64,000 nucleotides of DNA from Chryseobacterium cucumeris (GCF_001593385.1 NZ_LUVZ01000001.1:124001-188000); one strand, 5' to 3'; counted from the stretch's first letter, positions 50,838 through 59,685 are shown. The notes: generated from the sequence alone by a model not told the origin. Program-made: numbers and translations.

Positions 50838-52043
50838 ATGATGAAGAATGAAGTAAAAAAGAATGCTTCGTATGTTTTATTAATTATTAATGTTCTGGTA
50901 GTTATACTTATTTCCAGCAATCTCCGTTCACCGATTGTGGCGGTTGCTCCTGTACTTGGAGAAGTAAGGGAGGCTTTGAAACTGGATAATTTTCAGGTGA
51001 GTCTGCTTACTTCTATTCCCCTGTTTATGTTTGCCGCCTGTTCTGTACTGGTGAGCAGATTTTCCAATAAGTTTGGAATCAGTAAACTGCTTATGTATTC
51101 TCTGATTATTCTAAGTTTTGGATTATTCTTGCGAATCAGTGGATCTCTATGGCTTTTGTTTTTAGGATCTCTATTCATTGGTTTAGGAATATGCATTGGA
51201 AATGTAGTCACTCCGGGATATGTTAAGAATAATTTTCCGAAGCAGATAGGTCTTATGACAGGAATTTTTGCGGTATCGATGAATCTTACAGCAGCTTTAG
51301 CTTCCGGATTCAGTGTGAAAATAGGAGAACTGACAGGTTTTGGATGGAAAGGCTCTCTGGGAATATGGCTGGTGATTGCCGCATTAGGTTTCCTTGTTTT
51401 ATCATTGGAATTTATATTTAACAAAAGAAATCCGGCTCCACCTAAAACAGCGCTCAGTATTTCAGATTTTAATATGTTCAAATCTGCCCAGGCATGGAAT
51501 ATCAGTATTTTTATGGGACTGCAGTCTTTATTTTATTATTGCCTGGTAGCATGGCTTCCTTCATTTCTTGCGGATTTTCATATGCAGGGAGAAAGCTCCG
51601 GCTGGGTGTTTTTTGTAATTCAGATTACCATGATTCCTGTGACGTTTTGCTGTCCGATTATTGCCAGTAAAATGAAAGACCAGAGACTTATGATCCTTTT
51701 CATATGTACCCTGATGTTCAGCAGTACAATGATGTTTGTCTTTCTGAAATCTCAGTGGATTTATGGGAATGCGGTGATAATTGGTATTTCTAATGGATTA
51801 TCTTTCAGTTTGTCAATTCTTTTCTTTTCTACAAGAACGAAAAGCAGTATCAATGCCGTTAAGATATCAGGAATGGCTCAGTCTGTAGGATATCTGATTG
51901 CAGCGTTCGGGCCTCCGTTGTTTGGAAAACTTCATGATTGGGATACTTCCTGGAACAGTTCATTCTATTTGTTAAGCTGTGCGGTAATACTGATGCTGTA
52001 TTTTGGATTGAAAGCAGCGAGAAATAAATATGTTGAGGATTAG
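50838..52043 (+). CDS. MFS transporter of the CynX/NimT type
   Basis: This is a 401-residue transporter with twelve predicted helices. The N-terminus NLRSPIVAVAPVLGEVREAL, with LRSP and the following helix, and GLGICIGNVVTPGYVKNNFP are typical of the CynX/NimT family (cyanate or 2-nitroimidazole transporters). The substrate is unknown. It is divergent from, and probably regulated by, the AraC-type protein. It may start at either of the two adjacent ATG codons. Confidence 0.87.
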   Translation: MMKNEVKKNASYVLLIINVLVVILISSNLRSPIVAVAPVLGEVREALKLDNFQVSLLTSIPLFMFAACSVLVSRFSNKFGISKLLMYSLIILSFGLFLRISGSLWLLFLGSLFIGLGICIGNVVTPGYVKNNFPKQIGLMTGIFAVSMNLTAALASGFSVKIGELTGFGWKGSLGIWLVIAALGFLVLSLEFIFNKRNPAPPKTALSISDFNMFKSAQAWNISIFMGLQSLFYYCLVAWLPSFLADFHMQGESSGWVFFVIQITMIPVTFCCPIIASKMKDQRLMILFICTLMFSSTMMFVFLKSQWIYGNAVIIGISNGLSFSLSILFFSTRTKSSINAVKISGMAQSVGYLIAAFGPPLFGKLHDWDTSWNSSFYLLSCAVILMLYFGLKAARNKYVED

Positions 52044-52055
52044 GATAGTCAAAGG

Positions 52056-52763
52056 TCAGGTGACACGTCTTTTATTGCTGGATGCTACCCATTCTTCTTT
52101 TTGGCATTTCGGGCAGCGTCCGGCATTACCCTCTCTTTTATGTTCAGTATACCCACAGAATATACAAGAGTAATGTCTTTCCTCACGAATATATCGTAAC
52201 GGATTATGTAATGAGCCTGGCATAATAGGAAGTCCATACCTTACAAATTCATCTTCTAAAAAAAATACACTGATTTCTCCTGATATTTCTTCTATAGCCA
52301 TTTCAATTTGGCCAAGTTGCGAAATTCCCTTTAGTCTCAGCTCTGCAAAGAATTCGTCACTCCCAAGGTTTTCTTTTTGAAAGTTTTTAATGGAGAATTC
52401 TCCATTTTCTACCAGGCAGATGGATTTTCCTTCCACCAGATTTTCAAAACTTTTACTTTTTCCGATAAAATGCGTCACAATAGAATATAGAAGAATAATA
52501 ACAATAAAAACAATAAGGGACGAAATAATTCCAACATCTTTATTAAACATAGGATCTCCTGCTGCCGATCCCAGGCCAATAATGACTACCAATTCAAAGA
52601 TTGAGAGTTGTTTTACCCCTCTTTTTCCTAAAATTCTAAGTCCGATGATGATGGCAATGAACATAATCATGGTACGAAGAATGATCTCCAAGAGAAAAGA
52701 CCATTCTTCGTGTCCCAATAATAATTCTTTCCAATCAAGATTTAAGAGAAAAACTGACAGCAT
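52056..52763 (-). CDS. DUF421/YetF-type membrane protein with C-terminal zinc ribbon
   Basis: This is a 235-residue protein. The first 100 residues form three membrane helices, followed by the soluble DUF421 domain (MFNKDVGIISSLIV, SIKNFQKENLGSDEFFAELR). The C-terminal end adds a CxxC-x13-CxxC zinc ribbon (C200, C203, C217, C220; CIFCGYTE and CPKCQKEEW), which the classical Bacillus YetF lacks. The family function is unknown. The tail resembles the end of a rubredoxin-like or zinc-ribbon module. Confidence 0.82.
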   Translation of the reverse strand: MLSVFLLNLDWKELLLGHEEWSFLLEIILRTMIMFIAIIIGLRILGKRGVKQLSIFELVVIIGLGSAAGDPMFNKDVGIISSLIVFIVIILLYSIVTHFIGKSKSFENLVEGKSICLVENGEFSIKNFQKENLGSDEFFAELRLKGISQLGQIEMAIEEISGEISVFFLEDEFVRYGLPIMPGSLHNPLRYIREERHYSCIFCGYTEHKREGNAGRCPKCQKEEWVASSNKRRVT

Positions 52764-52818
52764 ATAAATTATTTATCAGGAAATATTCAAAAAATAAGCC
52801 ATAACTCCTGTTATTTAT

Positions 52819-53589
52819 TCACATCTGTTTCAAACTCGCCTCTTCTCCGTCTTTCAATATGAAACATTGATTTTCGAGTCCTTTTTCTGTTATTTTTCCC
52901 TGAATAAATTTCCGGTCTTCTCTGCAATGGCTTACCGCTTCCAGATGGGTTACCCAAACAGTAGAATCCGGTGCATATTCACAGACCTTTACAATGTCTT
53001 CACTGGTCATAATAATAGGATCTCCCACAGAGAAAGTGGCGGCTCCTCCGGCAACAATAATGTGCTGTGGTTGGTGTTTGTCAATTTCTGATGCAATTTC
53101 ATCATACCAAATCGTGTCTCCTGCTATGTAAACGGATTCATTTTCTTTTTTAAAAACAAAACCATTTACGATACCCATTTTTTCTCCTATTTCTCCGGTT
53201 CCATGTTGTCCTTTCGTGGCAGATATCTCAATATTTTTCCACTGAATCTTATTATTCACAGCAATAATATTGGTAAATCCCTGTGCAGCAATGTGGTCTG
53301 CAATAATATCCGAACAGATGATCGGAATATTTTTATCAAGAAGTCCGACGGCTGCAGGATCCCAATGATCAGGATGAAGATGGGTGACGACAACAGCATC
53401 AATTTCTTTTAATCTTTTATTTAATTCTTCTTTATTAAAAGGCAGATCTGTAAGTGGGTTCAGTAATTCACTGTCCGTCATAGGCATTTTCCCCATAGAG
53501 TCTTTTTCACCCAGCATAGGATCTACAAGGACGGAAATTCCATCAATATTTAATAGCAATGTTGCATTGCGCCATAATTGTAATTTCAT
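52819..53589 (-). CDS. MBL-fold metallo-hydrolase (UlaG-like)
   Basis: This 256-residue metallo-beta-lactamase-fold protein carries the zinc-binding motif THLHPDHWDP (H70, H72, D74, H75) and a later aspartate in VYIAGDTIWYD. The N-terminal LLLNIDGISVLVDPML resembles the UlaG/RNase Z-like L-ascorbate lactonase branch. It is divergent from the HxlR regulator at 53682, with operator-like repeats between them. HxlR regulators often sense aldehydes or quinones, so it may be a stress-response lactonase or hydrolase. Confidence 0.87.
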   Translation of the reverse strand: MKLQLWRNATLLLNIDGISVLVDPMLGEKDSMGKMPMTDSELLNPLTDLPFNKEELNKRLKEIDAVVVTHLHPDHWDPAAVGLLDKNIPIICSDIIADHIAAQGFTNIIAVNNKIQWKNIEISATKGQHGTGEIGEKMGIVNGFVFKKENESVYIAGDTIWYDEIASEIDKHQPQHIIVAGGAATFSVGDPIIMTSEDIVKVCEYAPDSTVWVTHLEAVSHCREDRKFIQGKITEKGLENQCFILKDGEEASLKQM

Positions 53590-53608
53590 TTTGAGTATGT
53601 TTGTAGAA

Positions 53609-53633
53609 CAAAGCTATTACCCGATGAGGGTAA
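53609..53633 (-). promoter_or_regulatory. MBL-gene promoter with operator-like TTACCC-N5-GGGTAA
   Basis: On the minus strand TAGCTTTG (53609-53616) fits the -7 consensus. A perfect 6-5-6 inverted repeat (TTACCC/GGGTAA, 53617-53633) abuts it. A TTG at 53636-53638 is a possible -33 element, 19 bases from the -7. Confidence 0.5.
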
Positions 53634-53643
53634 AACAATCGAA

Positions 53644-53662
53644 GGTTACCAAAAGGTTAACC
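53644..53662. promoter_or_regulatory. Second operator-like repeat GGTTACC-N4-GGTTAACC
   Basis: Two near-identical copies of GGTTA(A)CC stand four bases apart in the same intergenic region, between the first operator and the HxlR gene. A winged-helix dimer could use these for autoregulation. Confidence 0.4.
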
Positions 53663-53681
53663 ACAAATATTCAACTGTGTT

Positions 53682-53996
53682 ATGAATTTCGAAGAATTTA
53701 AAAACTGTGGATTAAGAAGAAGCCTGAATATTCTTTCAGGGAAATGGAAGCCTCTGATCCTGCACAATCTTTTTGAAGAAGATCGGGTACGTTTTGTAGA
53801 ACTTTGGCGGAATATGCCCCGGGTTTCCAAGAAAGTATTGGCAGAACAGCTGAAACAGTTGGAAGAAGACCTTATTATTGAAAGGATTGAAGTTTATAAT
53901 TTCCCACCGGAAGTCTATTATAAATTAACAGAGAAAGGACAAAAACTGGGACCTATTCTTTCCGAACTTCATTTATGGGGAAATGAATTGGGATAA
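53682..53996 (+). CDS. HxlR-family winged-helix regulator
   Basis: This is a 104-residue regulator with the typical HxlR start (NCGLRRSLNILSGKWKPLIL), the recognition helix region RVSKKVLAEQLKQLEED and the wing LIIERIEVYNFPPEVYYKLTEKG in its usual place. It lacks the conserved cysteine near the N-terminus of some HxlR proteins except C8 in NCGL, which may serve as the sensing thiol. It is divergent from the metallo-hydrolase gene and likely represses it. Confidence 0.9.
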   Translation: MNFEEFKNCGLRRSLNILSGKWKPLILHNLFEEDRVRFVELWRNMPRVSKKVLAEQLKQLEEDLIIERIEVYNFPPEVYYKLTEKGQKLGPILSELHLWGNELG

Positions 53997-54054
53997 AATT
54001 ATTTTTAAATATTTTATATATTGTTGAAAAAAAACTAATAACAATTTTTTACAA

Positions 54055-54609
54055 ATGAAAAGAATCATTATTTTGATCTCCTGCGCAATAGGCACATGGG
54101 TAACTGCACAGATAGTGCCACCACCAACGATTCAAAGATCCAACACAACATCCCGCGGCCTAACTGTCAATTCAAGAAAAGGAACATTAATTGAAAAGAA
54201 AATCATCAATTTAGGTAAATTTAAAAACCTGAATATTCAAAAAATTGTAACGAAAGATATTTCTGACAATTCATCGGATACTTTTCTTGGAATTATGTAT
54301 GAATATGAAACCTTTGATGAAATCTCCAAAAAGACACTTACTATTGACAAAAATGAATTGGGAAAACTGATTCAGGCTCTTCAGATGGTAGAACAGAAAG
54401 AAAATGAAAAGGCTGGCCAGGAAACCAGATATAAGTTTGTAACGATGAGTAATATTGAATTCGGAAGTGTTTATCGTGAAAAACTTTCTTCATGGGTGAA
54501 TTATATCAAAATTCCATCCAATCATTTTAATCAGAACTTGCTGGAATTCAATAAAGATGAATTAAAAGAATTGATTGCTATTTTGAAGAAATCAGAACAG
54601 GATATTTAA
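54055..54609 (+). CDS. Small secreted hypothetical protein
   Basis: This is a 184-residue protein with a signal peptide (MKRIIILISCAIGTWVTAQ). No domain is recognised. The mature part is rich in lysine and glutamate and contains two similar stretches, DKNELGKLIQAL and NKDELKELIAIL, suggesting an internal duplication of a small helical unit. It follows the HxlR gene by 58 bases on the same strand but need not be functionally linked. Confidence 0.7.
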   Translation: MKRIIILISCAIGTWVTAQIVPPPTIQRSNTTSRGLTVNSRKGTLIEKKIINLGKFKNLNIQKIVTKDISDNSSDTFLGIMYEYETFDEISKKTLTIDKNELGKLIQALQMVEQKENEKAGQETRYKFVTMSNIEFGSVYREKLSSWVNYIKIPSNHFNQNLLEFNKDELKELIAILKKSEQDI

Positions 54610-54634
54610 AAAATACCGGCACTGGCATTCAACA

Positions 54635-54668
54635 TAAAAACCTTATAGGTCCTGGAAACCTATAAGGT
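54635..54668 (-). terminator. Terminator of the biotin operon (bioA side)
   Basis: A perfect 11-base stem (ACCTTATAGGT with ACCTATAAGGT) and a seven-base loop lie downstream of bioA. A T run follows on the minus strand. Confidence 0.8.
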
Positions 54669-54710
54669 ATATTAAAAAAATTAAAAATAATTATTACCGG
54701 ACCGGATCTT

Positions 54711-56003
54711 TTATTCTCTAAACTGATCCAGTACCTCCGTAATATTCTGATAGACAAAATCCAATTCTTCCGATGTAATACAATATGGAGGAACCAGATA
54801 GATTACATTTCCTAACGGCCTCATAATAATTCCTCTCTGTAAGAATTCATTGTAAAGCTTCTTCCCTATTTCATTGAAATAAGAAGTATCATTCCCGGTT
54901 TTAAAATCGAACGCTAAAATAGTTCCGATCTGACGAACCTTTTCTACATGAGGATGCAAAGCAAGTACTTTCACAAACTCTGAATGTTGATGAGTGATGC
55001 GGTTAATATTCATTTGAGTTTCATTTGTCAATAGTAATTCCATACTGGCAAGTGCCGCGGTACAGGCTAGAGGATTAGCTGTAAACGAATGCCCGTGAAA
55101 TAAGGTTTTATAACGGTCTTCAGAAAGGAAAGCCTCATAAATTTCATTGGAGCAGGTTGTAATTCCCATAGGCATCGTTCCTCCTGTCAATCCTTTTGAA
55201 AAACACATAATATCCGGCTTTTCCGTAAGATAATCTGCTGCGAAAAGTTTACCTGTTCTTCCAAACCCTGTAAAAACTTCATCCTGGATCATGAGAACGC
55301 CTTCTTCTCTACAGAATTTCATTAGCTGGCTTAGGTCTTCAGCTTTATACATCAGCATTCCGGCAGCCCCCTGAACTAATGGCTCATAGATAAAACAAGC
55401 CGCCTCATCCGCTAATTCTTTAATCTGTCTCCGCAGACTTTTCAGGTTTTCTGCATTGGGTGTATCTATAAAAACAACTTCAAACAACATACTTTCAAAA
55501 GGTCTTGTCCAAAAGCTTTTTCCACTTACAGACATAGCCCCGAAAGTATCTCCGTGATACGCATTTTTAAAAGCTAAAATCTTTGTCTTCTTTTTCTCTT
55601 TATTGTATGCATATTGAATACACATTTTTAAAGCAACTTCTACTGCGGTAGAGCCGTTATCCGAATAAAAGACCTTTTCCTGGTTATCAGGCAGAAGTCT
55701 CAGTAAATTTTCTGAAAGCTGTATTGCCGGCTCATGGGTAAATCCTGCGAAAATCACCTGTTCCAGTGTATTCAACTGTTCAAAAACACGTTGTGCAATA
55801 TAAGGATGAGAATGGCCGTGCAATGTTACCCACCATGATGAAACGACATCCAGATATTTTTTTCCTTCGGTATCATACAGATAAATTCCTTTTCCTTTTA
55901 CAATAGGAATGGCATCATCAGCTGTTTTCATCTGCGTGTACGGATGCCAGTTCACCGCTTTATCTCTCTCCTGCAGACTGATTTCTTTGGTTAATGTATT
56001 CAT
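54711..56003 (-). CDS. bioA: Adenosylmethionine-8-amino-7-oxononanoate aminotransferase
   Basis: This is a 430-residue class III PLP aminotransferase. The PLP lysine is K270 in FSKGLTGGTMP, and DEVFTGFGRTG (241-251) is the PLP-binding motif with the family aspartate. The N-terminal WHPYTQM segment is the BioA signature of the substrate site. It makes 7,8-diaminononanoate using S-adenosylmethionine as amino donor. It is the last biotin gene, separated from bioB by 278 bases that contain an interspersed repeat. Confidence 0.97.
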   Translation of the reverse strand: MNTLTKEISLQERDKAVNWHPYTQMKTADDAIPIVKGKGIYLYDTEGKKYLDVVSSWWVTLHGHSHPYIAQRVFEQLNTLEQVIFAGFTHEPAIQLSENLLRLLPDNQEKVFYSDNGSTAVEVALKMCIQYAYNKEKKKTKILAFKNAYHGDTFGAMSVSGKSFWTRPFESMLFEVVFIDTPNAENLKSLRRQIKELADEAACFIYEPLVQGAAGMLMYKAEDLSQLMKFCREEGVLMIQDEVFTGFGRTGKLFAADYLTEKPDIMCFSKGLTGGTMPMGITTCSNEIYEAFLSEDRYKTLFHGHSFTANPLACTAALASMELLLTNETQMNINRITHQHSEFVKVLALHPHVEKVRQIGTILAFDFKTGNDTSYFNEIGKKLYNEFLQRGIIMRPLGNVIYLVPPYCITSEELDFVYQNITEVLDQFRE

Positions 56004-56281
56004 ATATTGATCTAAAAAGTAATAAGTGATGGAGATGGATTTAACAATAATTTAGTTGAATATGTTGGCGTAAATGTTGTATTGATCGCAAAGACGCAAA
56101 GTTTTATTATAGATTGCGTGTGATATTTAAGGACGCAAGAAAATATTGCTTACTAAGCTTTTGCGCCTTTGCGTTTTCCAACTTATAGAGCAGTTTATAA
56201 AAGTTCAAAAACCAGTTTTATAATAAGCACTATAATACCAATAATCCAGCTCATCACTCATTATTTATCGTTTATAATTTA
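56004..56281. other. Intergenic region between bioB and bioA with repeats
   Basis: This stretch holds the inverted-repeat element at 56087-56173. A tail at about 56252-56280 resembles the S23 cassette end (reading ATGAGTGATGAG on the minus strand). No coding frame is seen. The gap is far larger than others in the operon and suggests insertions. Confidence 0.5.
56087..56173. repeat. Interspersed inverted repeat (CGCAAAGACGCAAAG ... CTTTTGCGCCTTTGCG)
   Basis: The left arm at 56087-56101 and right arm at 56158-56173 are complementary apart from one mismatch and one extra base. The motif recurs at 61308-61328 and 61352-61371, so it belongs to a repeat family of this genome. Confidence 0.6.
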
Positions 56282-57265
56282 CTAGCAGCATGTTTCTTTT
56301 TTCATCATAGGTTTCAATCCTAAGGTCTGCAGCATCTGCATATCTTCAGAAACTCCCGGATTTGGTGTTACCAGTAAAGTTTCTCTTTCTCCCGTGAAAA
56401 TGGAATTGGCTCCTGCCATAAAGCACCATGCCTGTTCTGTTTCAGTCATTTCTATACGTCCTGCGCTTAATCTCACCATAGAAGATGGCATTACGATTCT
56501 TGCTGTGGCAATCATTCTTACCATTTCCCACGTATCTACTTTTTCATTATCCGCTAATGGTGTTCCCGCTACCCTTGCTAATGCATTAATTGGAACGGAT
56601 TCCGGATGTTTTGGCATTGTTGCCAATGTTAAAAGCATTGAAATTCTGTCTCTATGCGTTTCACCAAGTCCGATAATTCCTCCGGAACATACTGTGATTC
56701 CTGCTTTTCTTACATTGTTGATCGTATTGATCCTGTTGTCAAAAGTTCTGGTAGAGATGATCTCCTCATAATACTGTTCAGAAGTATCAAGGTTGTGGTT
56801 GTACGCATATAATCCGGCTTCCTGAAGTCTGATCGCCTGTTCTTCGGTAAGCATTCCCAATGTACAGCAAACTTCAAGGCCAAGATCATTGACTCCTTTT
56901 ACCATATCAATCACCCTGTCAAAATCGCGGTTATTACGAACTTCACGCCATGCTGCTGCCATACAAAATCTTGAAGATCCCGAGTCTTTTGCTTTTTGAG
57001 CGTGAGCAATTACAGTTTCTGTAGGTAATAAAGCCTGTACTTTAATATCCGTGTGATAACGGGCTGCCTGCCCACAATAGGAGCAGTCTTCAGGACATCC
57101 GCCGGTTTTGATAGATAATAATGTTGAAATCTGTACTTCGGAAGGATCATGCCATTCGCGGTGTACTGTGGCTGCTTTATAGATCAGTTCCATTAGAGGA
57201 AGGTGATAAATTTCCTCGATCTCTTCTTTAGTCCAGTTATTTCTCAATGTTGTTTTTGTATCCAT
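56282..57265 (-). CDS. bioB: Biotin synthase
   Basis: This is a 327-residue radical SAM enzyme with the cluster motif C57-x3-C61-x2-C64 in [12 protein letters not shown] and the family segments YNHNLDTS and GGIIGLGE. It inserts sulfur into dethiobiotin using a [4Fe-4S] radical SAM cluster and a second [2Fe-2S] cluster. The gene overlaps the bioD stop by one base. The C-terminus ends in two cysteines (KKETCC). Confidence 0.97.
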   Translation of the reverse strand: MDTKTTLRNNWTKEEIEEIYHLPLMELIYKAATVHREWHDPSEVQISTLLSIKTGGCPEDCSYCGQAARYHTDIKVQALLPTETVIAHAQKAKDSGSSRFCMAAAWREVRNNRDFDRVIDMVKGVNDLGLEVCCTLGMLTEEQAIRLQEAGLYAYNHNLDTSEQYYEEIISTRTFDNRINTINNVRKAGITVCSGGIIGLGETHRDRISMLLTLATMPKHPESVPINALARVAGTPLADNEKVDTWEMVRMIATARIVMPSSMVRLSAGRIEMTETEQAWCFMAGANSIFTGERETLLVTPNPGVSEDMQMLQTLGLKPMMKKETCC

Positions 57266-57879
57266 TATCCTATTTTTGTTATTGTTAATTGCTTTGCAGC
57301 ATGTTGTATAGATTCCTTATCCGTACTGTTGATTTCGGGAATCTTTATAATTTTTGTTTCTTTTTCAATAAAACTGCAGATCACTCTTTCTGTATCTTCG
57401 GGGAAATCTCCGTTAAGAATTAAATATTCCAACTTAATTCCTCTCTGTTGTAAAGCTAAAATTGAGAGCAGGCTATGATTGATGCAGCCTAAATAATTTC
57501 TGACTACCAATGCTGTCGGAATGTTTAATTCTTCAATAAGATCTATCATAAAAGTAGTATCTGATATGGGTACCATAAGCCCTCCTGCTCCTTCTACAAT
57601 CAGAGGATTTGCTGTATTGGGGAGTTGAAAATCATTCAGATTGATGGTTATATTTTCTTCTCTTGCAGACTGATGTGGTGATGCAGCCAGTTGTAAGCGG
57701 TAAGTTTCCGGATGACAAAAGTTGGTATCTGTCCATGCTTCAATTTTATGACTGTCTGTATAGTGCAGATCTCCTGATTGTATCGGTTTCCAGTATTCTG
57801 TTTTAAAATGCTGAACCAAAACGGCTGAGCAAACTGTTTTTCCTATTTCGGTTCCTATTCCTGTTATAAATAATTTCAT
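57265..57879 (-). CDS. bioD: Dethiobiotin synthetase
   Basis: This is a 204-residue enzyme of the P-loop family with the Walker-type motif [12 protein letters not shown] (residues 6-17) and the lysine motif WKPIQSGD. It closes the ureido ring of dethiobiotin with CO2 and ATP. It is slightly short for the family but all core motifs are seen ([11 protein letters not shown] is the second). It is followed directly by bioB and preceded by a 54-base gap containing short tandem repeats. Confidence 0.95.
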   Translation of the reverse strand: MKLFITGIGTEIGKTVCSAVLVQHFKTEYWKPIQSGDLHYTDSHKIEAWTDTNFCHPETYRLQLAASPHQSAREENITINLNDFQLPNTANPLIVEGAGGLMVPISDTTFMIDLIEELNIPTALVVRNYLGCINHSLLSILALQQRGIKLEYLILNGDFPEDTERVICSFIEKETKIIKIPEINSTDKESIQHAAKQLTITKIG

Positions 57880-57886
57880 GTTTTGA

Positions 57887-57921
57887 GATTCGGGGTTCGG
57901 GATTCGTGTTACGGGTTTTGA
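57887..57921. repeat. Five degenerate 7-base repeats (GRTTCGG-like)
   Basis: The units gattcgg, ggttcgg, gattcgt, gttacgg and gttttga follow one another in the bioF-bioD gap. Confidence 0.5.
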
Positions 57922-57933
57922 ATCTTTTTTGCT

Positions 57934-59043
57934 TTAAATAAACTCTTTAATAATTCCCGTCAGTTTCATAATTTCTTCTTCTGTATTAAAGCTATGAAGG
58001 CATATTCTCAACCTTTCGCTTCCTTCTTTTACTGTAGGACTGTATATAGCATAGGTTAAAAATCCTTCTTCAGATAAAATGTTCTGTAATTCTTTCAGTT
58101 TGTGATTATCCGGAATTAGAATAGCCTGCACTGGACTTGTTTCTGCCGATGGAGACTGTAATTTACTGCTTCGGAAAACTTTGATGTTATTCTGAAGTTT
58201 TTCAGCCAGTTCATGATTTTGATCTAAAAATTCATATCCTGTTTTGATGCTCATCCATTGGAAATCCTGTGCTGATGTGGTATAAATGAAAGGACTTGCA
58301 AAATTGATCAGGTAAGATTTCACTGTTTCATTACAGAGAATAGCTGCTCCATGAGCCCCGAGAGCTTTTCCATAGGTCACCACAGCTGCTGAAACATGGT
58401 TCTGTAACTGTAATTTTTCAATCAATCCATATCCAAAAACGCCGAAGGCGTGGGCTTCATCAACAATCAAAGAAGATTTATATTTGCTGGCAAGGGCAGC
58501 GATTTCCTGAACAGGAGCAAAATCTCCTTCCATCGAATAAAGACTTTCTATTGCAATATAACAATGTCCTTTCTGTCTTTTTAAAATATTTTCAAGATCT
58601 TCGATATCATTGTGTTTGAATTTCAGTTTTTTAGCATTGGATAGTTTGCAACCATCATGTACTGACCGATGAATTTGTTCGTCCACAATAATGGCATCAT
58701 GACGGCTGGGAAGCGTTGAAAACAAAGCAAGGTTGGCATTATATCCGGATGGGAAGAGCAATGCCGATTCAAAATGATGTTTCTGCGCAATCTCATTTTC
58801 CACGGAAACTGCGATATCACTGTTTCCGCTAATTAACCTTGAACCTGTGCTTCCCGAAAGCAGTTGAGGGTTATCGATAATCTTTTGCAGCAGTAATTGT
58901 TGAAGGTCTTTACTTTTTGCAAACCCCAGATAATCATTGGAATAAAAATCAATTCCATCGGATAGAAGCCTTAAACTTCTTAAGGTTCCTTTGTCTCTTC
59001 GTTTATCAAGGGATTCCTGAAAAGGTAAAGTATTGCTAAGCAT
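57934..59043 (-). CDS. bioF: 8-amino-7-oxononanoate synthase
   Basis: This is a 369-residue alpha-oxoamine synthase with the PLP lysine K226 in VTYGKALGAHGA, DEAHAFG at 195-201 and the substrate-site SGSTGSRLISGN. It condenses pimeloyl-CoA or pimeloyl-ACP with alanine. Its start overlaps the upstream di-iron-like gene by 8 bases. No gene for making the pimeloyl substrate by known routes is seen in the window. Confidence 0.95.
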   Translation of the reverse strand: MLSNTLPFQESLDKRRDKGTLRSLRLLSDGIDFYSNDYLGFAKSKDLQQLLLQKIIDNPQLLSGSTGSRLISGNSDIAVSVENEIAQKHHFESALLFPSGYNANLALFSTLPSRHDAIIVDEQIHRSVHDGCKLSNAKKLKFKHNDIEDLENILKRQKGHCYIAIESLYSMEGDFAPVQEIAALASKYKSSLIVDEAHAFGVFGYGLIEKLQLQNHVSAAVVTYGKALGAHGAAILCNETVKSYLINFASPFIYTTSAQDFQWMSIKTGYEFLDQNHELAEKLQNNIKVFRSSKLQSPSAETSPVQAILIPDNHKLKELQNILSEEGFLTYAIYSPTVKEGSERLRICLHSFNTEEEIMKLTGIIKEFI

Positions 59044-59659
59044 AATTTAATTGAGCTACTTCTTCTGTAATCGCATTAATCCACTCTTTATGCAGTTCTT
59101 TTTCTATGTCCAGAATATGATCTGCATGGTGTTTCCAGTCTGGTGAGAATTCATTGAGCTGATGAATCATTTCTTCCAGATGTCCTTCTTCTTCAAGGAT
59201 AATAGATTTTACCATAATTTTAGAAGAAGCTTCGGTAAGTGCCTGCTGATAAACAGGGTAAAGTTCATCCGCCCGAACCTCAATAGCATAGGTTACGAAA
59301 AGATAGGCAGCATATTTGATATCTGTTTTATTAAGTTGGAAAGCTTCCTGAAGATAACGACAGGCTTTAATATCTAATGAGTGAAGATATTGGCTTGTTG
59401 CGATAGGAGCCAGAAGTTCTGTGCTTTCATAGGTTTTGCATAATTCAGGGTTTATTTTCCCAATCTGCTTTTTTAAATAATAGGCGTGGCGGTGCTCTTC
59501 AGCAGCATGTTTCAGCTGGATTTGAGAAACTAATGTTGGATGTTCACATTTTGATATTTTTCTTGCACCGGCATTTTCCATAAATGAAAGCGTGTTCAGC
59601 CATTTGGCGTGGATACTTCCTTCCTGTACAATTTTTTTTAACAGATGATGAAATTCCAT
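59036..59659 (-). CDS. Ferritin-like putative di-iron protein, first gene of the biotin operon
   Basis: I do not recognise a named family for this 207-residue, almost wholly helical protein. It shows the spacing of a carboxylate-bridged di-iron four-helix bundle: E28 in SFMENAGAR, E55-x-x-H58 in AAEEHRHAY, E127 in YAIEVRADEL, and E157-x-x-H160 in LEEEGHLEEM. This is the ferritin-like pattern E, ExxH, E, ExxH. It has no signal peptide. It is translated in one operon with bioF (8-base overlap), bioD and bioB. A role in pimeloyl formation or oxidation of a precursor is an inference from position. A promoter-like TACTTTTG lies 19 bases upstream. Confidence 0.7.
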   Translation of the reverse strand: MEFHHLLKKIVQEGSIHAKWLNTLSFMENAGARKISKCEHPTLVSQIQLKHAAEEHRHAYYLKKQIGKINPELCKTYESTELLAPIATSQYLHSLDIKACRYLQEAFQLNKTDIKYAAYLFVTYAIEVRADELYPVYQQALTEASSKIMVKSIILEEEGHLEEMIHQLNEFSPDWKHHADHILDIEKELHKEWINAITEEVAQLNYA

Positions 59660-59677
59660 AGATTTTTATTTTGATGT

Positions 59678-59685
59678 CAAAAGTA
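59678..59685 (-). promoter_or_regulatory. Candidate -7 element (TACTTTTG) of the biotin operon
   Basis: On the minus strand this is TACTTTTG, a perfect TAnnTTTG match, 19 bases before the ATG at 59659. The 66-base divergent region also carries the MocR gene promoter, and TGG-N10-CCA at 59699-59714 could be a regulator site. Confidence 0.45.
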
